NCBI GenBank assembly: GCA_964521285.1
Contig: CAZFQS010000028.1
Coordinates: forward strand, 1 to 39,135
Length of the DNA: 39,135 nucleotides
Source: G020354785 sp964521285
Lineage (GTDB): Bacteria > Bacteroidota > Bacteroidia > Bacteroidales > UBA10428
Direction: 5' to 3'
Shown: piece after piece, positions 7,144 through 16,465 of the stretch
How the letters are laid out: the number at the start of each line of letters is the position of its first letter
Position numbering within the stretch: position 1 is the first letter of the stretch
Program-made: the position numbers and the translations under genes
Notes under the pieces: model-generated
Told to the model about the DNA's origin: nothing
What the model saw: only the letters and a program-made list of their open reading frames with translations
Database searches by the model: none

Positions 7144-7446
7144 ATGGACACAGTAAAATTACCGAAAAACAGGGAAATGTTTATTAAAGAATGTTCTGAA
7201 TATATGGCCAGAATTATTTTAAATAATGAGCATTTAATTGAATCTTCTAAATTTCAGGAATTAAGTGAATTGATGCTTGAAAAGCTGACATTATTTATAC
7301 AAAAAGATTTTAAGATAGATAAAACAAATATTATTGAAAAAAGAAAATCAATAGTACTTAAATTTAAAAAGGATATAGAGTCAATTGATGAAGTTGTTGA
7401 TATGGTTAAAGAAATGATTGTAAAAATATATGATGAAGTAATATAG
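7144..7446 (+). CDS. Small hypothetical protein, helical and lysine-rich
   Basis: The 100-residue product is not recognised. It has no signal peptide or membrane segment, is highly charged (many Lys and Glu), and should be largely alpha-helical, with likely amphipathic helices at about 12-50 and 60-98. Composition and an ATG start support real coding, but it has no identified motif. It begins 155 bp after the divergent reductase start and ends 53 bp before the GH3 gene, so it may share a transcript with that gene. Confidence 0.55.
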   Translation: MDTVKLPKNREMFIKECSEYMARIILNNEHLIESSKFQELSELMLEKLTLFIQKDFKIDKTNIIEKRKSIVLKFKKDIESIDEVVDMVKEMIVKIYDEVI

Positions 7447-7499
7447 TAATAAAAAAAATTAGAAAAACTGTAGTAGCTAAAAATTACTATATTAGTATC

Positions 7500-9917
7500 A
7501 TGGATAAAAGAATCCTTATTATAAAGACTAAAATTCTTCTATACTCTTTTTTTATCCTTTTTGTTATTTTCAAGGATAGCGCATCTGCCCAGATATACCT
7601 TGATTCATCCTATTCAGTTGAAGAGCGGGTTGAAGATCTGCTGGGGCGGATGACTCTGGAAGAGAAAGTTGGACAAATGGTACAGGCTAATCGTCAGTCC
7701 CTGAATAGTTATTCGGATATAAGAGATTATTACCTCGGATCTTTACTAAACGGTGGAGGCGGAGCTCCGGGTAATAACACCCCTGAAGGCTGGGCCGATA
7801 TGTATGATAATTACCAGTCGTATGCTTTGCAGACTCGTCTTAAGATTCCTGTTATCTATGGAACAGACGCTGTCCACGGGCATAATAATTTAATAAATTC
7901 CGTGATTTTCCCCCACAATATTGGTATGGGATGTACCCGGAATCCTGATCTTATGGAAGAGGTGGCCAGGGTAACTGCTATTGAAGTTGCAGCAACCGGT
8001 GTTGACTGGACCTTTGGTCCGTGTATTGCTGTTCCCAGGGACGAACGCTGGGGAAGAACCTATGAGGGATTCGGGGAAATGCCGGAGCTTGCAGAAGATT
8101 TTGGAGCCGCTTCAGTCAGGGGATTTCAGGGTGACAGTTTAGGTGACAGCACAACTATTCTGGCCTGCACAAAGCACTATCTTGCTGATGGCGGAACCTC
8201 CGGCGGAATTGACCGGGGAAATGCAGTCTTTGATGAAGATACTCTCAGGGAAATTCATCTCCCGGGATATATTGCGGCAATAAATCAGGGTGTGGGATCA
8301 GTAATGGTATCATTCAACAGCTGGAATGGAATTAGAATGCACGGTAATAAATACCTGATTACTGATGTTTTGAAAGATGAACTAGGGTTTGAAGGAATTG
8401 TCATTTCTGACTGGAATGGAATAAATTATGTACACGAGAACTACAGGACTGCAATTGGACTATCTATTAATGCCGGCATTGACATGGGTATGATAGCAAA
8501 TAATTATCAGGATTTTATTGAGAATTTAATATCGCTTGTAAATGAAGAACAAGTACCTGTTTCAAGAATTGATGATGCTGTAAGACGTATTCTGAGAATT
8601 AAATTCAGATTGAATTTATTTGAAGAACCTTATACTAACCGGAACATGATGCATCTTATAGGTTCCAGTGAACACAGGGAGATAGCCAGGGAATGTGTAC
8701 GGCAATCACTGGTCCTGTTAAAGAAGAAAGACAATGTTCTTCCTCTTGAAAAAAATGATAAATCAATTCTTGTTGCCGGATTTAAATCCGATAATATAGG
8801 TATTCAATGCGGGGGATGGACAATCACATGGCAGGGTTCTTCGGGTATAACAACTGAAGGAACTACAATACTTGAAGCTATCCGGAATACAGTCTCCGGC
8901 TCACAGGTCATTTATTCACAATATGGGGACGACAAGGTCAATGCTGATGTTGCTGTTGCAGTTGTCGGTGAATTTCCTTATGCGGAGTATCTAGGAGACC
9001 GCTCCTCACTATATCTGAGCGATGCTGATGTGGAATTAATTAAAACAGTAAAAGGCAGAGGAATACCGGTAATAGTAATCATAATTTCGGGTCGTCCTCT
9101 TATTATTAATAACATCATACCTTATAGCGATGCCATTATTGCTGCATGGCTTCCCGGAACAGAAGGACAGGGAATAGCAGATGTCCTTTTCGGCGATTTC
9201 CAGCCTGTCGGGAAACTTTCTCATACATGGCCCGCATCTATGGATCAGATTCCCATTAACTACGGTGATCAAAATTATCATCCTCTGTTCGAATACGGAT
9301 ACGGTATTGATACTCTCGCGAACCCGGCTATGGGTTCACCTCCTGAACTTTATTCCTCTCTAATCCCGTTTCCGGGCAATTCAATAGAATTATATTTTAA
9401 CAAGGATATGGAAGACATTGATTACAGCACTTCAGTATTTGAAATAGTTAGTACTATCAAGGATATCCTGGTTGAGTCCGTTGAAATCAAAGAAAATGAT
9501 CCTTCAACCCTTGTGTTAAACTTATTAACACCGGTTGTTGAGGATGAAAGGATTGTAATATCATACCATGGTGATGAAATATTTTCTGCTGACGGCGGTA
9601 AATTGAATAATTTTGAGAATGTTGAAGTATACAACGAAATGAACGATTTATCACAATCTCATTATTCCCCTGACATTAATGAAAATAATAATAGTTGTAT
9701 TATCTATCCTAATCCGGCTGTTGATATAGTAAATATTAGAACCAGTACCTCAGATTACTTAATCAATATCTTTACTTTAACAGGAGAAATAATTGAAACA
9801 ACCAAGGCCGGCAACAACTCAGTAATTGACATATCAAACTTTAGTAAAGGTGTTTATATTATTGAGATAATACCTGGAAATGAATACCCTGCCTATTATA
9901 AGCTGGTTAAGAAGTAG
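7500..9917 (+). CDS. Secreted GH3 family beta-glycosidase with SwmB-like and T9SS sorting domains
   Basis: The 805-residue enzyme is likely to cleave beta-glucosidic or related bonds outside the cell. After a signal peptide ending near DSASAQ (residue 31) comes the GH3 barrel with IYGTDAVHGHNN (about 119-130), KHYLADGG (225-232) and the nucleophile D304 (VISDWNG). The second GH3 domain has VLLKKKDNVLPL and the candidate acid/base E496 (PYAEYLGD). Instead of the fibronectin-like domain of BglX-type enzymes, residues about 620-715 look like a SwmB/Ig-like domain (SIELYFNKDM). The last 75 residues form a T9SS sorting domain (IYPNPAVD, then INIFTLTGEII, then SKGVYIIEI). Expected to be exported through SprA. 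Confidence 0.92.
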   Translation: MDKRILIIKTKILLYSFFILFVIFKDSASAQIYLDSSYSVEERVEDLLGRMTLEEKVGQMVQANRQSLNSYSDIRDYYLGSLLNGGGGAPGNNTPEGWADMYDNYQSYALQTRLKIPVIYGTDAVHGHNNLINSVIFPHNIGMGCTRNPDLMEEVARVTAIEVAATGVDWTFGPCIAVPRDERWGRTYEGFGEMPELAEDFGAASVRGFQGDSLGDSTTILACTKHYLADGGTSGGIDRGNAVFDEDTLREIHLPGYIAAINQGVGSVMVSFNSWNGIRMHGNKYLITDVLKDELGFEGIVISDWNGINYVHENYRTAIGLSINAGIDMGMIANNYQDFIENLISLVNEEQVPVSRIDDAVRRILRIKFRLNLFEEPYTNRNMMHLIGSSEHREIARECVRQSLVLLKKKDNVLPLEKNDKSILVAGFKSDNIGIQCGGWTITWQGSSGITTEGTTILEAIRNTVSGSQVIYSQYGDDKVNADVAVAVVGEFPYAEYLGDRSSLYLSDADVELIKTVKGRGIPVIVIIISGRPLIINNIIPYSDAIIAAWLPGTEGQGIADVLFGDFQPVGKLSHTWPASMDQIPINYGDQNYHPLFEYGYGIDTLANPAMGSPPELYSSLIPFPGNSIELYFNKDMEDIDYSTSVFEIVSTIKDILVESVEIKENDPSTLVLNLLTPVVEDERIVISYHGDEIFSADGGKLNNFENVEVYNEMNDLSQSHYSPDINENNNSCIIYPNPAVDIVNIRTSTSDYLINIFTLTGEIIETTKAGNNSVIDISNFSKGVYIIEIIPGNEYPAYYKLVKK

Positions 9918-9945
9918 TAAAACTAATTATAAACCGGACTTCGTG

Positions 9946-9980
9946 AAAAGCCCGGTAAACGTGATGTGTACCGGGCTTTT
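9946..9980. terminator. Bidirectional intrinsic terminator
   Basis: AAAAGCCCGGTA (9946-9957) pairs perfectly with TACCGGGCTTTT (9969-9980) around an 11-base loop. The A-run on the left and the T-run on the right make it work in both directions. It lies between the plus-strand GH3 gene and the minus-strand tRNA-fMet, which it would terminate 7 bp past the tRNA end. Confidence 0.9.
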
Positions 9981-9986
9981 CTTCAG

Positions 9987-10059
<73 letters not shown>

Positions 10060-10192
10060 ATATATAATCGTGTGTTAGTCTTCAAAGCGGCTGCTAAGTT
10101 ATATTAACTTTAGCGAAACTCAAAATAATTAACCTAAATTTGATGGCATCCATAAAAACTATTTTTAATATAAACTTAGCTTAAATCTTTAC

Positions 10193-10200
10193 TATATTTG
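10193..10200 (+). promoter_or_regulatory. Bacteroidota -7 promoter element of the M23 peptidase gene
   Basis: TATATTTG matches the TAnnTTTG consensus of the primary Bacteroidota sigma factor and lies 19 bp before the ATG at 10220. A convincing -33 TTTG is not visible at the right distance. Confidence 0.5.
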
Positions 10201-10219
10201 CATAATCAAAAAGTACATC

Positions 10220-11086
10220 ATGGCCAGGAATGGAGATAAAAGATCCCTGATCGAAAAATTTAGAAGTAAATACAGATTATCGATATACAGGGATGAGAGC
10301 TACCAGGAAGTACTTAATTTAAAGCTTTCAAGACTTAATGTAATAACTATTATAGCAGCTATCACTTTGATTTTCCTTGTAATAGTTGTATCAATTATTG
10401 CATATACACCAGTCAGGGAACTTATCCCCGGATACCCTGACGAAAAGACTTTAAGAGATATTCGTATGAATTATATATTACTTGACTCCCTTGCCCAGGA
10501 AATAGAAAAACGTGACAGATATTTTACAAATCTTAATCAGATAATTTCAGGCAGGGAACCTGATAATTATGATAACATGGTTGATACAAATATTAGTTAT
10601 GAAAATATTACTTTTACAAAATCGTCTGAAGATTCCTTGTTAAGGTCGTTAATTGAACAGGAAGATCAATTCAGTCTTTCAATTATTGATAATAAAAAAC
10701 AAATTTCATCAGTATCCAAGGTACATTTTTTTGCCCCTATAAAAGGAATAGTTACTAATTCATTTAACAGCCTTAACAATCATTACGGGACCGACATTGT
10801 TGCAGCCCCTAATCAGGTTGTGAAAGCAGTTTTGGATGGTACTATAACAATGGCTACCTGGACACTGGACCTGGGCTGGATTATTCAGATACAACATGAA
10901 AATGACCTTCTCTCATTATATGCTCATAACTCAGAGCTGCTAAAGAAATCAGGTGAATATGTAAAAGCAGGGGAGCCTATAGCAATCATAGGCAACTCCG
11001 GAGAACTCACGACCGGCCCCCATCTGCATTTTGAATTATGGCATAACGGAACCCCTTTAAATCCTGAAGATTTTATTTTCTTCTGA
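10220..11086 (+). CDS. Membrane-anchored M23 family peptidoglycan endopeptidase
   Basis: The 288-residue product has a cytoplasmic basic N-terminus, one membrane helix at about 40-63, a periplasmic helical linker to about 165, and a C-terminal LytM/M23 domain. The zinc site is complete: H188 and D192 (HYGTD), H236 (LYAHNS) and the HLH motif at 268-270 (GPHLHFELW). It should cut peptide cross-links in peptidoglycan or, if regulatory, tune other wall hydrolases. It is the first gene of the plus-strand core block and is followed after about 50 bp by dxr. The short Asp/Glu-rich linker resembles other envelope M23 proteins of the phylum. Confidence 0.9.
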   Translation: MARNGDKRSLIEKFRSKYRLSIYRDESYQEVLNLKLSRLNVITIIAAITLIFLVIVVSIIAYTPVRELIPGYPDEKTLRDIRMNYILLDSLAQEIEKRDRYFTNLNQIISGREPDNYDNMVDTNISYENITFTKSSEDSLLRSLIEQEDQFSLSIIDNKKQISSVSKVHFFAPIKGIVTNSFNSLNNHYGTDIVAAPNQVVKAVLDGTITMATWTLDLGWIIQIQHENDLLSLYAHNSELLKKSGEYVKAGEPIAIIGNSGELTTGPHLHFELWHNGTPLNPEDFIFF

Positions 11087-11136
11087 CCTGAAAATAGTCA
11101 CCCCAACATCAACAAAAATTGATGTATAGAAAAATT

Positions 11137-12291
11137 ATGAAAAAAAGGATTGCAGTTCTTGGCTCTACCGGTTCAATAGGCACTCAGGCACTTGAAGTAA
11201 TTAGCAATAATCCTGATAAATTTGAGATTGAAGTCATAACAGCGCAAAGAAATACTGATTTGCTTATAGATCAAGCATTTAAATTCAGACCAAAACATGT
11301 TGTTATAACTGACAAACAGAAATATAGCAAAGTAAAAAATGATTTGTCCGGATTGCCGGTAAAAGTCTATGCAGGAGAGGATTCGTTAAAAGAGGTTGTT
11401 AATCTGGCCTCTGTTGACATGGTATTAACAGCAATTGTGGGTTTTGCAGGCTTATTCCCCACAATTTCCGCTATTAAGGCAGGTAAAGATATTGCCCTGG
11501 CTAACAAAGAAACCCTGGTTGTGGCAGGTGAACTGGTAACGAGACTGGCACATGAGAATAAAGTTAATATATACCCGGTCGATTCTGAACATTCAGCTAT
11601 ATTTCAATGTCTTACAGGTGAAAATAAAAATACCATAGAAAAAATTTATCTGACAGCTTCAGGAGGGCCCTTCCGGGGAATGTCATATAACGAGCTTAAA
11701 AAAGTTACCAAGGAACAGGCGTTGTTACATCCAAACTGGGATATGGGAAATAAAATTACTATTGACTCTGCAACATTGATGAATAAAGGACTGGAAGTCA
11801 TTGAAGCAAAATGGCTGTTTAATATTGAACCGGCGAAAATTGAGGTCGTGGTCCATCCCCAGTCAATTATCCATTCAATTGTACAGTTTAAAGATGGCTC
11901 TATGAAAGCTCAAATGGGATTACCTGATATGCGCCTTCCGATTCAATATGCTTTAGGCTATCCCGAAAGAATAAAATCAGACTTCCCTCGATTTAGTTTT
12001 TCTGATTATCCCCAGCTAACCTTTGAAAAGCCTGATCTTAAGATTTTCCGTAATATCAAGTTGGCCTATGAAGCACTTGAAAAAGGAGGAAATGTACCAT
12101 GTATCCTGAATGCAGCTAATGAAACTGTTGTCGAGGCTTTCCTGGAAGATAAAATTACTTTTATAAAAATCCCGGATATAATTGAAGCAACAATGAATAA
12201 AGCAAGCTATATATATAATCCTGCGCTGGATGACTATTCTGAATCTGATAAAGAAGCCCGTTTTATTGCCAGGCAACTTATTAAAAGTTAA
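11137..12291 (+). CDS. dxr: 1-deoxy-D-xylulose 5-phosphate reductoisomerase
   Basis: Dxr (IspC) converts DXP to methylerythritol 4-phosphate with NADPH, the committed step of the non-mevalonate isoprenoid pathway. Visible motifs are the nucleotide-binding RIAVLGSTGSIG at the N-terminus, ALANKETLV, the metal-binding PVDSEHSA, TASGGPF, the DSATLMNKGLE substrate region and VVHPQSIIHS. I chose the ATG at 11137 (384 residues) because it places the first beta strand right at the start, as in relatives. Upstream in-frame starts at 11119 (TTG) and 11122 (ATG) would add only a few residues. It probably shares a transcript with the M23 gene; rseP follows after 100 bp. Confidence 0.97.
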   Translation: MKKRIAVLGSTGSIGTQALEVISNNPDKFEIEVITAQRNTDLLIDQAFKFRPKHVVITDKQKYSKVKNDLSGLPVKVYAGEDSLKEVVNLASVDMVLTAIVGFAGLFPTISAIKAGKDIALANKETLVVAGELVTRLAHENKVNIYPVDSEHSAIFQCLTGENKNTIEKIYLTASGGPFRGMSYNELKKVTKEQALLHPNWDMGNKITIDSATLMNKGLEVIEAKWLFNIEPAKIEVVVHPQSIIHSIVQFKDGSMKAQMGLPDMRLPIQYALGYPERIKSDFPRFSFSDYPQLTFEKPDLKIFRNIKLAYEALEKGGNVPCILNAANETVVEAFLEDKITFIKIPDIIEATMNKASYIYNPALDDYSESDKEARFIARQLIKS

Positions 12292-12340
12292 AATTATAGT
12301 AGTTCTGATATATTTTTAGTGTGATTTTAAATATTGATGT

Positions 12341-12348
12341 TATTTTTG
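12341..12348 (+). promoter_or_regulatory. Possible -7 promoter element upstream of rseP
   Basis: TATTTTTG fits TAnnTTTG and lies 43 bp before the rseP ATG, giving a 5' leader of about 35 bases. The -33 region is weak. Confidence 0.4.
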
Positions 12349-12391
12349 CACCTGCTCACACTTTAAAAAATTTTAAAATAATAGCTGTTTA

Positions 12392-13747
12392 ATGAAAGTT
12401 CTAATACAAATTGCCCAATTATTGTTAAGCTTATCTATTCTGGTAATTCTGCACGAATTAGGACATTTTATAACTGCCAGAATTTTTAAAACCAGAGTCG
12501 AAAAATTCTATTTATTTTTTAATCCTTGGTTCACAATTTTTAAGATAAAAAAAGGAGAAACTGAATACGGGCTGGGCTGGTTGCCCCTGGGAGGATATGT
12601 AAAAATCTCGGGTATGATTGACGAGTCACTTGACAGAGAGCAGCTTAAAAAGCCACCTGAACCTTATGAATTCCGTTCCAAACCGTCATGGCAAAGATTA
12701 ATAATCATGCTCGGCGGAGTATTCGTAAACCTTATTCTTGGCATTATAATTTATTCATTTGTTCTCTTTACCTGGGGAGAAAAATACCTGCCCAATGAGA
12801 ATTTAAAAGATGGTATCTGGTGTACCGATTCGCTCGCTCTTGAAATAGGACTGAGAGATGGTGATAAAATAGTATCGATAAATGATCAGTATCCCGAAAG
12901 GTATTCCGATATTATAGAGGAATTGATTTTTGGCAGCAATGTTAAGGTGTTAAGAAATGGTAAAGAGACAAGCATAGACATCCCTGAAGATTTTGTAGGT
13001 AAGTTAATAGAAAAAAGAAAAGGATTATTATTATATCCCAGGGTTCCTTTTATTGTACTTGAAATTCCTAATACTTCTATTAACATTAATTCTGAACTCA
13101 GGCCAAAAGACAGGGTAGTAGGCATAGAAAATATTCCTATCAGGTATTACGATGAGTATAAACCTATTACAGATACATTAAGGGGTAAAGAAATTTCTAT
13201 AGATATTCTAAGAGATAACAAAGAAAAATCAATTAAAGTCAAGCTATCTGACGAAGGGAAATTTGAAATTGTCGCTGCTATTTTAAGTATGACAGAATTA
13301 GAAAGGCTGAATATCTATAAATTTAATAAGGAAAAGTACAACTTCATAAAGGCAATACCTGCCGGTCTGATTAGAGCAAAGGAAAAACTTGGCTTTTATA
13401 TAAGGCAGTTTAAGCTGATATTTAATTTTAAAACAGGTGCATATAAAGGATTAGGGGGTTTTGGAGCTATCGGCGGACTGTTTCCCCCCAGATGGGAATG
13501 GCAGGCATTCTGGGAAATAACCGCATTTCTTTCACTAATACTTGCATTTATGAATATCCTTCCTATTCCTGCGCTGGATGGGGGTCATGTTACTTTCTTA
13601 TTATATGAAATGATAACCGGACGAAAACCCGGGGATAAATTTCTTGAATATGCGCAGATAGTCGGTATGATAATTTTACTGTCATTACTGTTATATGCAA
13701 ATGGCAATGATATTGTCAGATTAATAGAAAGACTGGTCGGAAAATAA
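12392..13747 (+). CDS. rseP: RIP-type intramembrane zinc metalloprotease (site-2 protease)
   Basis: The 451-residue site-2 protease cleaves membrane-embedded substrates such as anti-sigma factors. The HExxH site is HELGHF at 21-25 in the first membrane helix. Two PDZ-like periplasmic domains follow (about 125-195 and 205-290), and the third metal ligand is in NILPIPALDGGH near residue 396. The GLGWLPLGGYVKISGM segment is the conserved membrane-reentrant loop. Length is close to that of E. coli RseP (450). The position after dxr is a widespread arrangement. A promoter-like element lies in the 100-bp gap before it. Confidence 0.96.
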   Translation: MKVLIQIAQLLLSLSILVILHELGHFITARIFKTRVEKFYLFFNPWFTIFKIKKGETEYGLGWLPLGGYVKISGMIDESLDREQLKKPPEPYEFRSKPSWQRLIIMLGGVFVNLILGIIIYSFVLFTWGEKYLPNENLKDGIWCTDSLALEIGLRDGDKIVSINDQYPERYSDIIEELIFGSNVKVLRNGKETSIDIPEDFVGKLIEKRKGLLLYPRVPFIVLEIPNTSININSELRPKDRVVGIENIPIRYYDEYKPITDTLRGKEISIDILRDNKEKSIKVKLSDEGKFEIVAAILSMTELERLNIYKFNKEKYNFIKAIPAGLIRAKEKLGFYIRQFKLIFNFKTGAYKGLGGFGAIGGLFPPRWEWQAFWEITAFLSLILAFMNILPIPALDGGHVTFLLYEMITGRKPGDKFLEYAQIVGMIILLSLLLYANGNDIVRLIERLVGK

Positions 13748-13832
13748 ATAGCATATCACAAATATTGTTATTAATAATCTATATTGGGAAATATTCATAA
13801 ATTTGTAATAAATAATACTAAATATAAATATT

Positions 13833-14036
13833 ATGGACTTAAGTATATTTTTAATAGGCACTCCTGGTCCGGTTGAAATTATAATCGTAGTATTGGTTAT
13901 ACTTTTGTTGTTTGGCGGAAGAAAAATACCTGAACTTATGAAAGGTCTGGGACAAGGGATGAGAGAATTCAAAAAGGCCGCTAAAGGAGACGAGGATAAG
14001 GAAAAAAAAGAGTCTATCGAAGAAAAGAAAGAATAA
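13833..14036 (+). CDS. tatA: Sec-independent (Tat) translocase subunit TatA/TatE
   Basis: This 67-residue protein has the TatA layout: a short N-terminus, one membrane helix at about 12-28 (PVEIIIVVLVILLLFGG), the FGGRKIPELMKGLG hinge with its FG pair, an amphipathic helix, and an acidic/basic tail. It forms the pore-like part of the Tat system that exports folded proteins. No tatC is in the window. It ends 20 bp before a terminator, so it is probably a separate unit from the transglycosylase gene. Confidence 0.93.
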   Translation: MDLSIFLIGTPGPVEIIIVVLVILLLFGGRKIPELMKGLGQGMREFKKAAKGDEDKEKKESIEEKKE

Positions 14037-14056
14037 GTTTAATTAAAATATATTAA

Positions 14057-14100
14057 ACCTGTCTTTTAATTTATTGAAATTAACTGACAGGTATTTTTTT
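14057..14100 (+). terminator. Intrinsic terminator downstream of tatA
   Basis: ACCTGTC (14057-14063) pairs with GACAGGT (14086-14092). A-rich and T-rich parts of the loop can extend the stem, and ATTTTTTT follows. It would end the tatA transcript. Its presence argues against the TTG at 14074 as a start for the next gene, since that codon lies in the loop. Confidence 0.75.
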
Positions 14101-14112
14101 ATCTCAATTACT

Positions 14113-15321
14113 ATGAATAGCAGTAGATTAGTTACCTTGATACTCTGTATTTCTCTTTTACATGTTAATGGTCTAAATAATAACTTTCAAATCACTGATA
14201 TAAATACCGGTTCATCAAAAAATAATCATACATTTAATTATTATCCCGATTCAATACCCAACTTCCCCGATATTTTCTATGAATACCGCATTGAGGAATT
14301 AAATAAACTGACTCCCATTGAGCTTGACTATAACAATATAGTTAAAGAACATATTGAGAATTATGCCATAAAAAGAAGAGGTGAGTTTGCAAAGATAATC
14401 GGACTGGCAGATCTGTATTTTCCCATATTTGACGATATTCTTGATAAATATGACCTGCCCCTCGAATTAAAATACCTGACAATAGTAGAATCCGGCCTTA
14501 ATACTAATGCAAAATCAAAATCAGGAGCAGTAGGGCTCTGGCAGTTCTTATTAAATACCTGCCAATTATTTGATCTGGAAGTTAACTCCTATATTGATGA
14601 AAGGAGGGATCCTTACAAATCGACTGATGCTGCATGCAGATATCTAAATTATCTGTATAATACTTACAACGACTGGCAATTAGTAATATCGTCATATAAT
14701 TGTGGCCCGGGAGATATTAGAAAAGCTATTGAACGGAGCAATGGCAAAACCAATTACTGGGAAATAAGGCCTTATCTTTCGGAACAGGCAAAAAATTATG
14801 TGCCCGCCTTTATTGCATCACTTTACCTGATGAACCACTATGAAGAACATAATATTAAACCAGAACCTCCCGGATTTGATTCTAAAAATATTGATACTCT
14901 ATGGATAAATTATGCTGTATCTTTTAACCAGATAAGTGAAATTACGGGTATTTCAACAGATGAATTAAAATTCCTTAATCCTGTTTACAGACGTGCATTT
15001 ATTCCTGATCTTGAGAAACCTGCATTATTAACTTTACCAAAAGATAAAATTGAGATTTATATTAAAAATGAATCCCGAATCATAGGGAATGCAAAATATG
15101 AAGAGGATTATAATTCTCTGGTTAGTAATGCCGGTTCTACCGAAAATAAAACTAAAATTATTCATGTTGTTAAAAAAGGTGAGTTCTTTCATAAAATTGC
15201 CTTAAAATATAATTGTACACTTGAGAATATAAAAGCATGGAATAATCTTACTGATAACTTCCTTTATCCCGGTCAGATATTAATTATCTGGGTAGATTCT
15301 GATTATAAAGATGAAGATTAA
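14113..15321 (+). CDS. MltD-like lytic transglycosylase with a LysM domain
   Basis: The 402-residue enzyme cleaves peptidoglycan glycan strands. From the ATG at 14113 it has a signal peptide (SRLVTLILCISLLHVNG). The SLT domain carries the catalytic Glu126 in IVESGLNTNAKSKSGAVGL, then SYNCGPGDIRKAI and NYVPAFIASLYLM. A C-terminal LysM domain (HVVKKGEFFHKIALKYN, then PGQILIIW) binds peptidoglycan. A TTG start at 14074 is in frame but sits inside the tatA terminator and would put charged residues before the signal peptide, so I rejected it. It is followed by the DUF4837 gene after 63 bp. Confidence 0.92.
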   Translation: MNSSRLVTLILCISLLHVNGLNNNFQITDINTGSSKNNHTFNYYPDSIPNFPDIFYEYRIEELNKLTPIELDYNNIVKEHIENYAIKRRGEFAKIIGLADLYFPIFDDILDKYDLPLELKYLTIVESGLNTNAKSKSGAVGLWQFLLNTCQLFDLEVNSYIDERRDPYKSTDAACRYLNYLYNTYNDWQLVISSYNCGPGDIRKAIERSNGKTNYWEIRPYLSEQAKNYVPAFIASLYLMNHYEEHNIKPEPPGFDSKNIDTLWINYAVSFNQISEITGISTDELKFLNPVYRRAFIPDLEKPALLTLPKDKIEIYIKNESRIIGNAKYEEDYNSLVSNAGSTENKTKIIHVVKKGEFFHKIALKYNCTLENIKAWNNLTDNFLYPGQILIIWVDSDYKDED

Positions 15322-15384
15322 CAGACATTTCATTAAATTTACTGCCGGTCATATATAATTTTATTCTTTTATAAAAACTAAATA

Positions 15385-16377
15385 ATGATAAACAAATTAA
15401 ATTCTCTCATATATATACTTATTATCAGTCTTGTTGCCTGTACCGGAGAAAAGCATCCCCTGCTCCCATCAATTTCAGGTAAAGCCGGAGAGGTTGCCCT
15501 GGTATTAAACAAAGCTGAATGGGATACTGAAGTTGGTGAAGAGTTCAGACGAATTTTCAGCACCAGTTATGAAATGCTACCTCAGTACGAACCTTCCTTT
15601 GATGTGATACATGTAACACACAATTCTTTTAGTAATATTTTTAAATCTCAGAGAAACATTGTTATTACCGAAATTTCTCCGAGGATAAAAGAGTCCCGGA
15701 TATCAGTACAGAAAGATGTATGGGCAAGACCTCAACTGGTAATAAATATCTACGGGAAGGATGATGACGCTATACTCACTTTATTAAACAAATATGAACA
15801 TAAAATCATCACTTTACTGGATGAAATGGAAAGAAAAAGGATATTGCATGTTTATACCAGAAATCAGGATAAATATATTGTCGAGAAAATTAAAAAGAAT
15901 CATAATATATCACTTGTCATACCAAAAGGCTATAAACTGAATATGGACTCATCGGATTTTGTATGGTTAAGTCAGGAAGAAGGGGATATTATCCAGAGCA
16001 TACTGGTTTATTATTATGACTATACAGATGATAGTACTTTTACCAGAGATTATTTAATCGCAAAACGTGACAGGTTTTTAAAAAAATATGTGGGAGGAAC
16101 AGTACCGGGATCTTACATGGCAACAGAAAAGGAATTCAAACCTTTATTTTCAGAATATTCCCTTAGAGGAGAAAAGTATGTGGCAGAGATAAGAGGTCTA
16201 TGGAAGATAGAAAAAGGAATTGCAATGGGAGGCCCCTTTGTTAATATTACGGCTTTAGATGAAGAAAGAAACAGGGTAGTCACTGTAGAAGGATTTGTTT
16301 TTGCCGCGGGCCATAGCAAGAGAAACTTCATGCGGCAGGTAGAAGCTATTGTTTATTCATTTGACTTTAATTATTAA
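15385..16377 (+). CDS. DUF4837 family lipoprotein
   Basis: The 330-residue product starts with a signal peptide and a good lipobox (SLVAC, Cys19). The mature part begins PLLPSISGKAGEVALVLNK and contains NIVITEISPRIKESRISVQK, VWARPQLVINIYG and a C-terminal GFVFAAGHSKRNFMRQVEA. These segments match the DUF4837 family, which is widespread in Bacteroidota and has no established function. It is expected to sit at the periplasmic face of a membrane. Its place between an envelope transglycosylase gene and pdxA suggests an envelope role, by inference only. Confidence 0.85.
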   Translation: MINKLNSLIYILIISLVACTGEKHPLLPSISGKAGEVALVLNKAEWDTEVGEEFRRIFSTSYEMLPQYEPSFDVIHVTHNSFSNIFKSQRNIVITEISPRIKESRISVQKDVWARPQLVINIYGKDDDAILTLLNKYEHKIITLLDEMERKRILHVYTRNQDKYIVEKIKKNHNISLVIPKGYKLNMDSSDFVWLSQEEGDIIQSILVYYYDYTDDSTFTRDYLIAKRDRFLKKYVGGTVPGSYMATEKEFKPLFSEYSLRGEKYVAEIRGLWKIEKGIAMGGPFVNITALDEERNRVVTVEGFVFAAGHSKRNFMRQVEAIVYSFDFNY

Positions 16378-16465
16378 CTTTAAATCATTTAATTTTACTG
16401 GTATAATATATAAATTTATCAGATATTAATAATTTCCATTTTTTTCAGGAAAAGAAATTCATATA

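Noticed and set aside
14074..14112. TTG start giving a longer transglycosylase
   Set aside because: The codon lies in the loop of the tatA terminator and would put a charged segment before an otherwise normal signal peptide beginning at the ATG at 14113.
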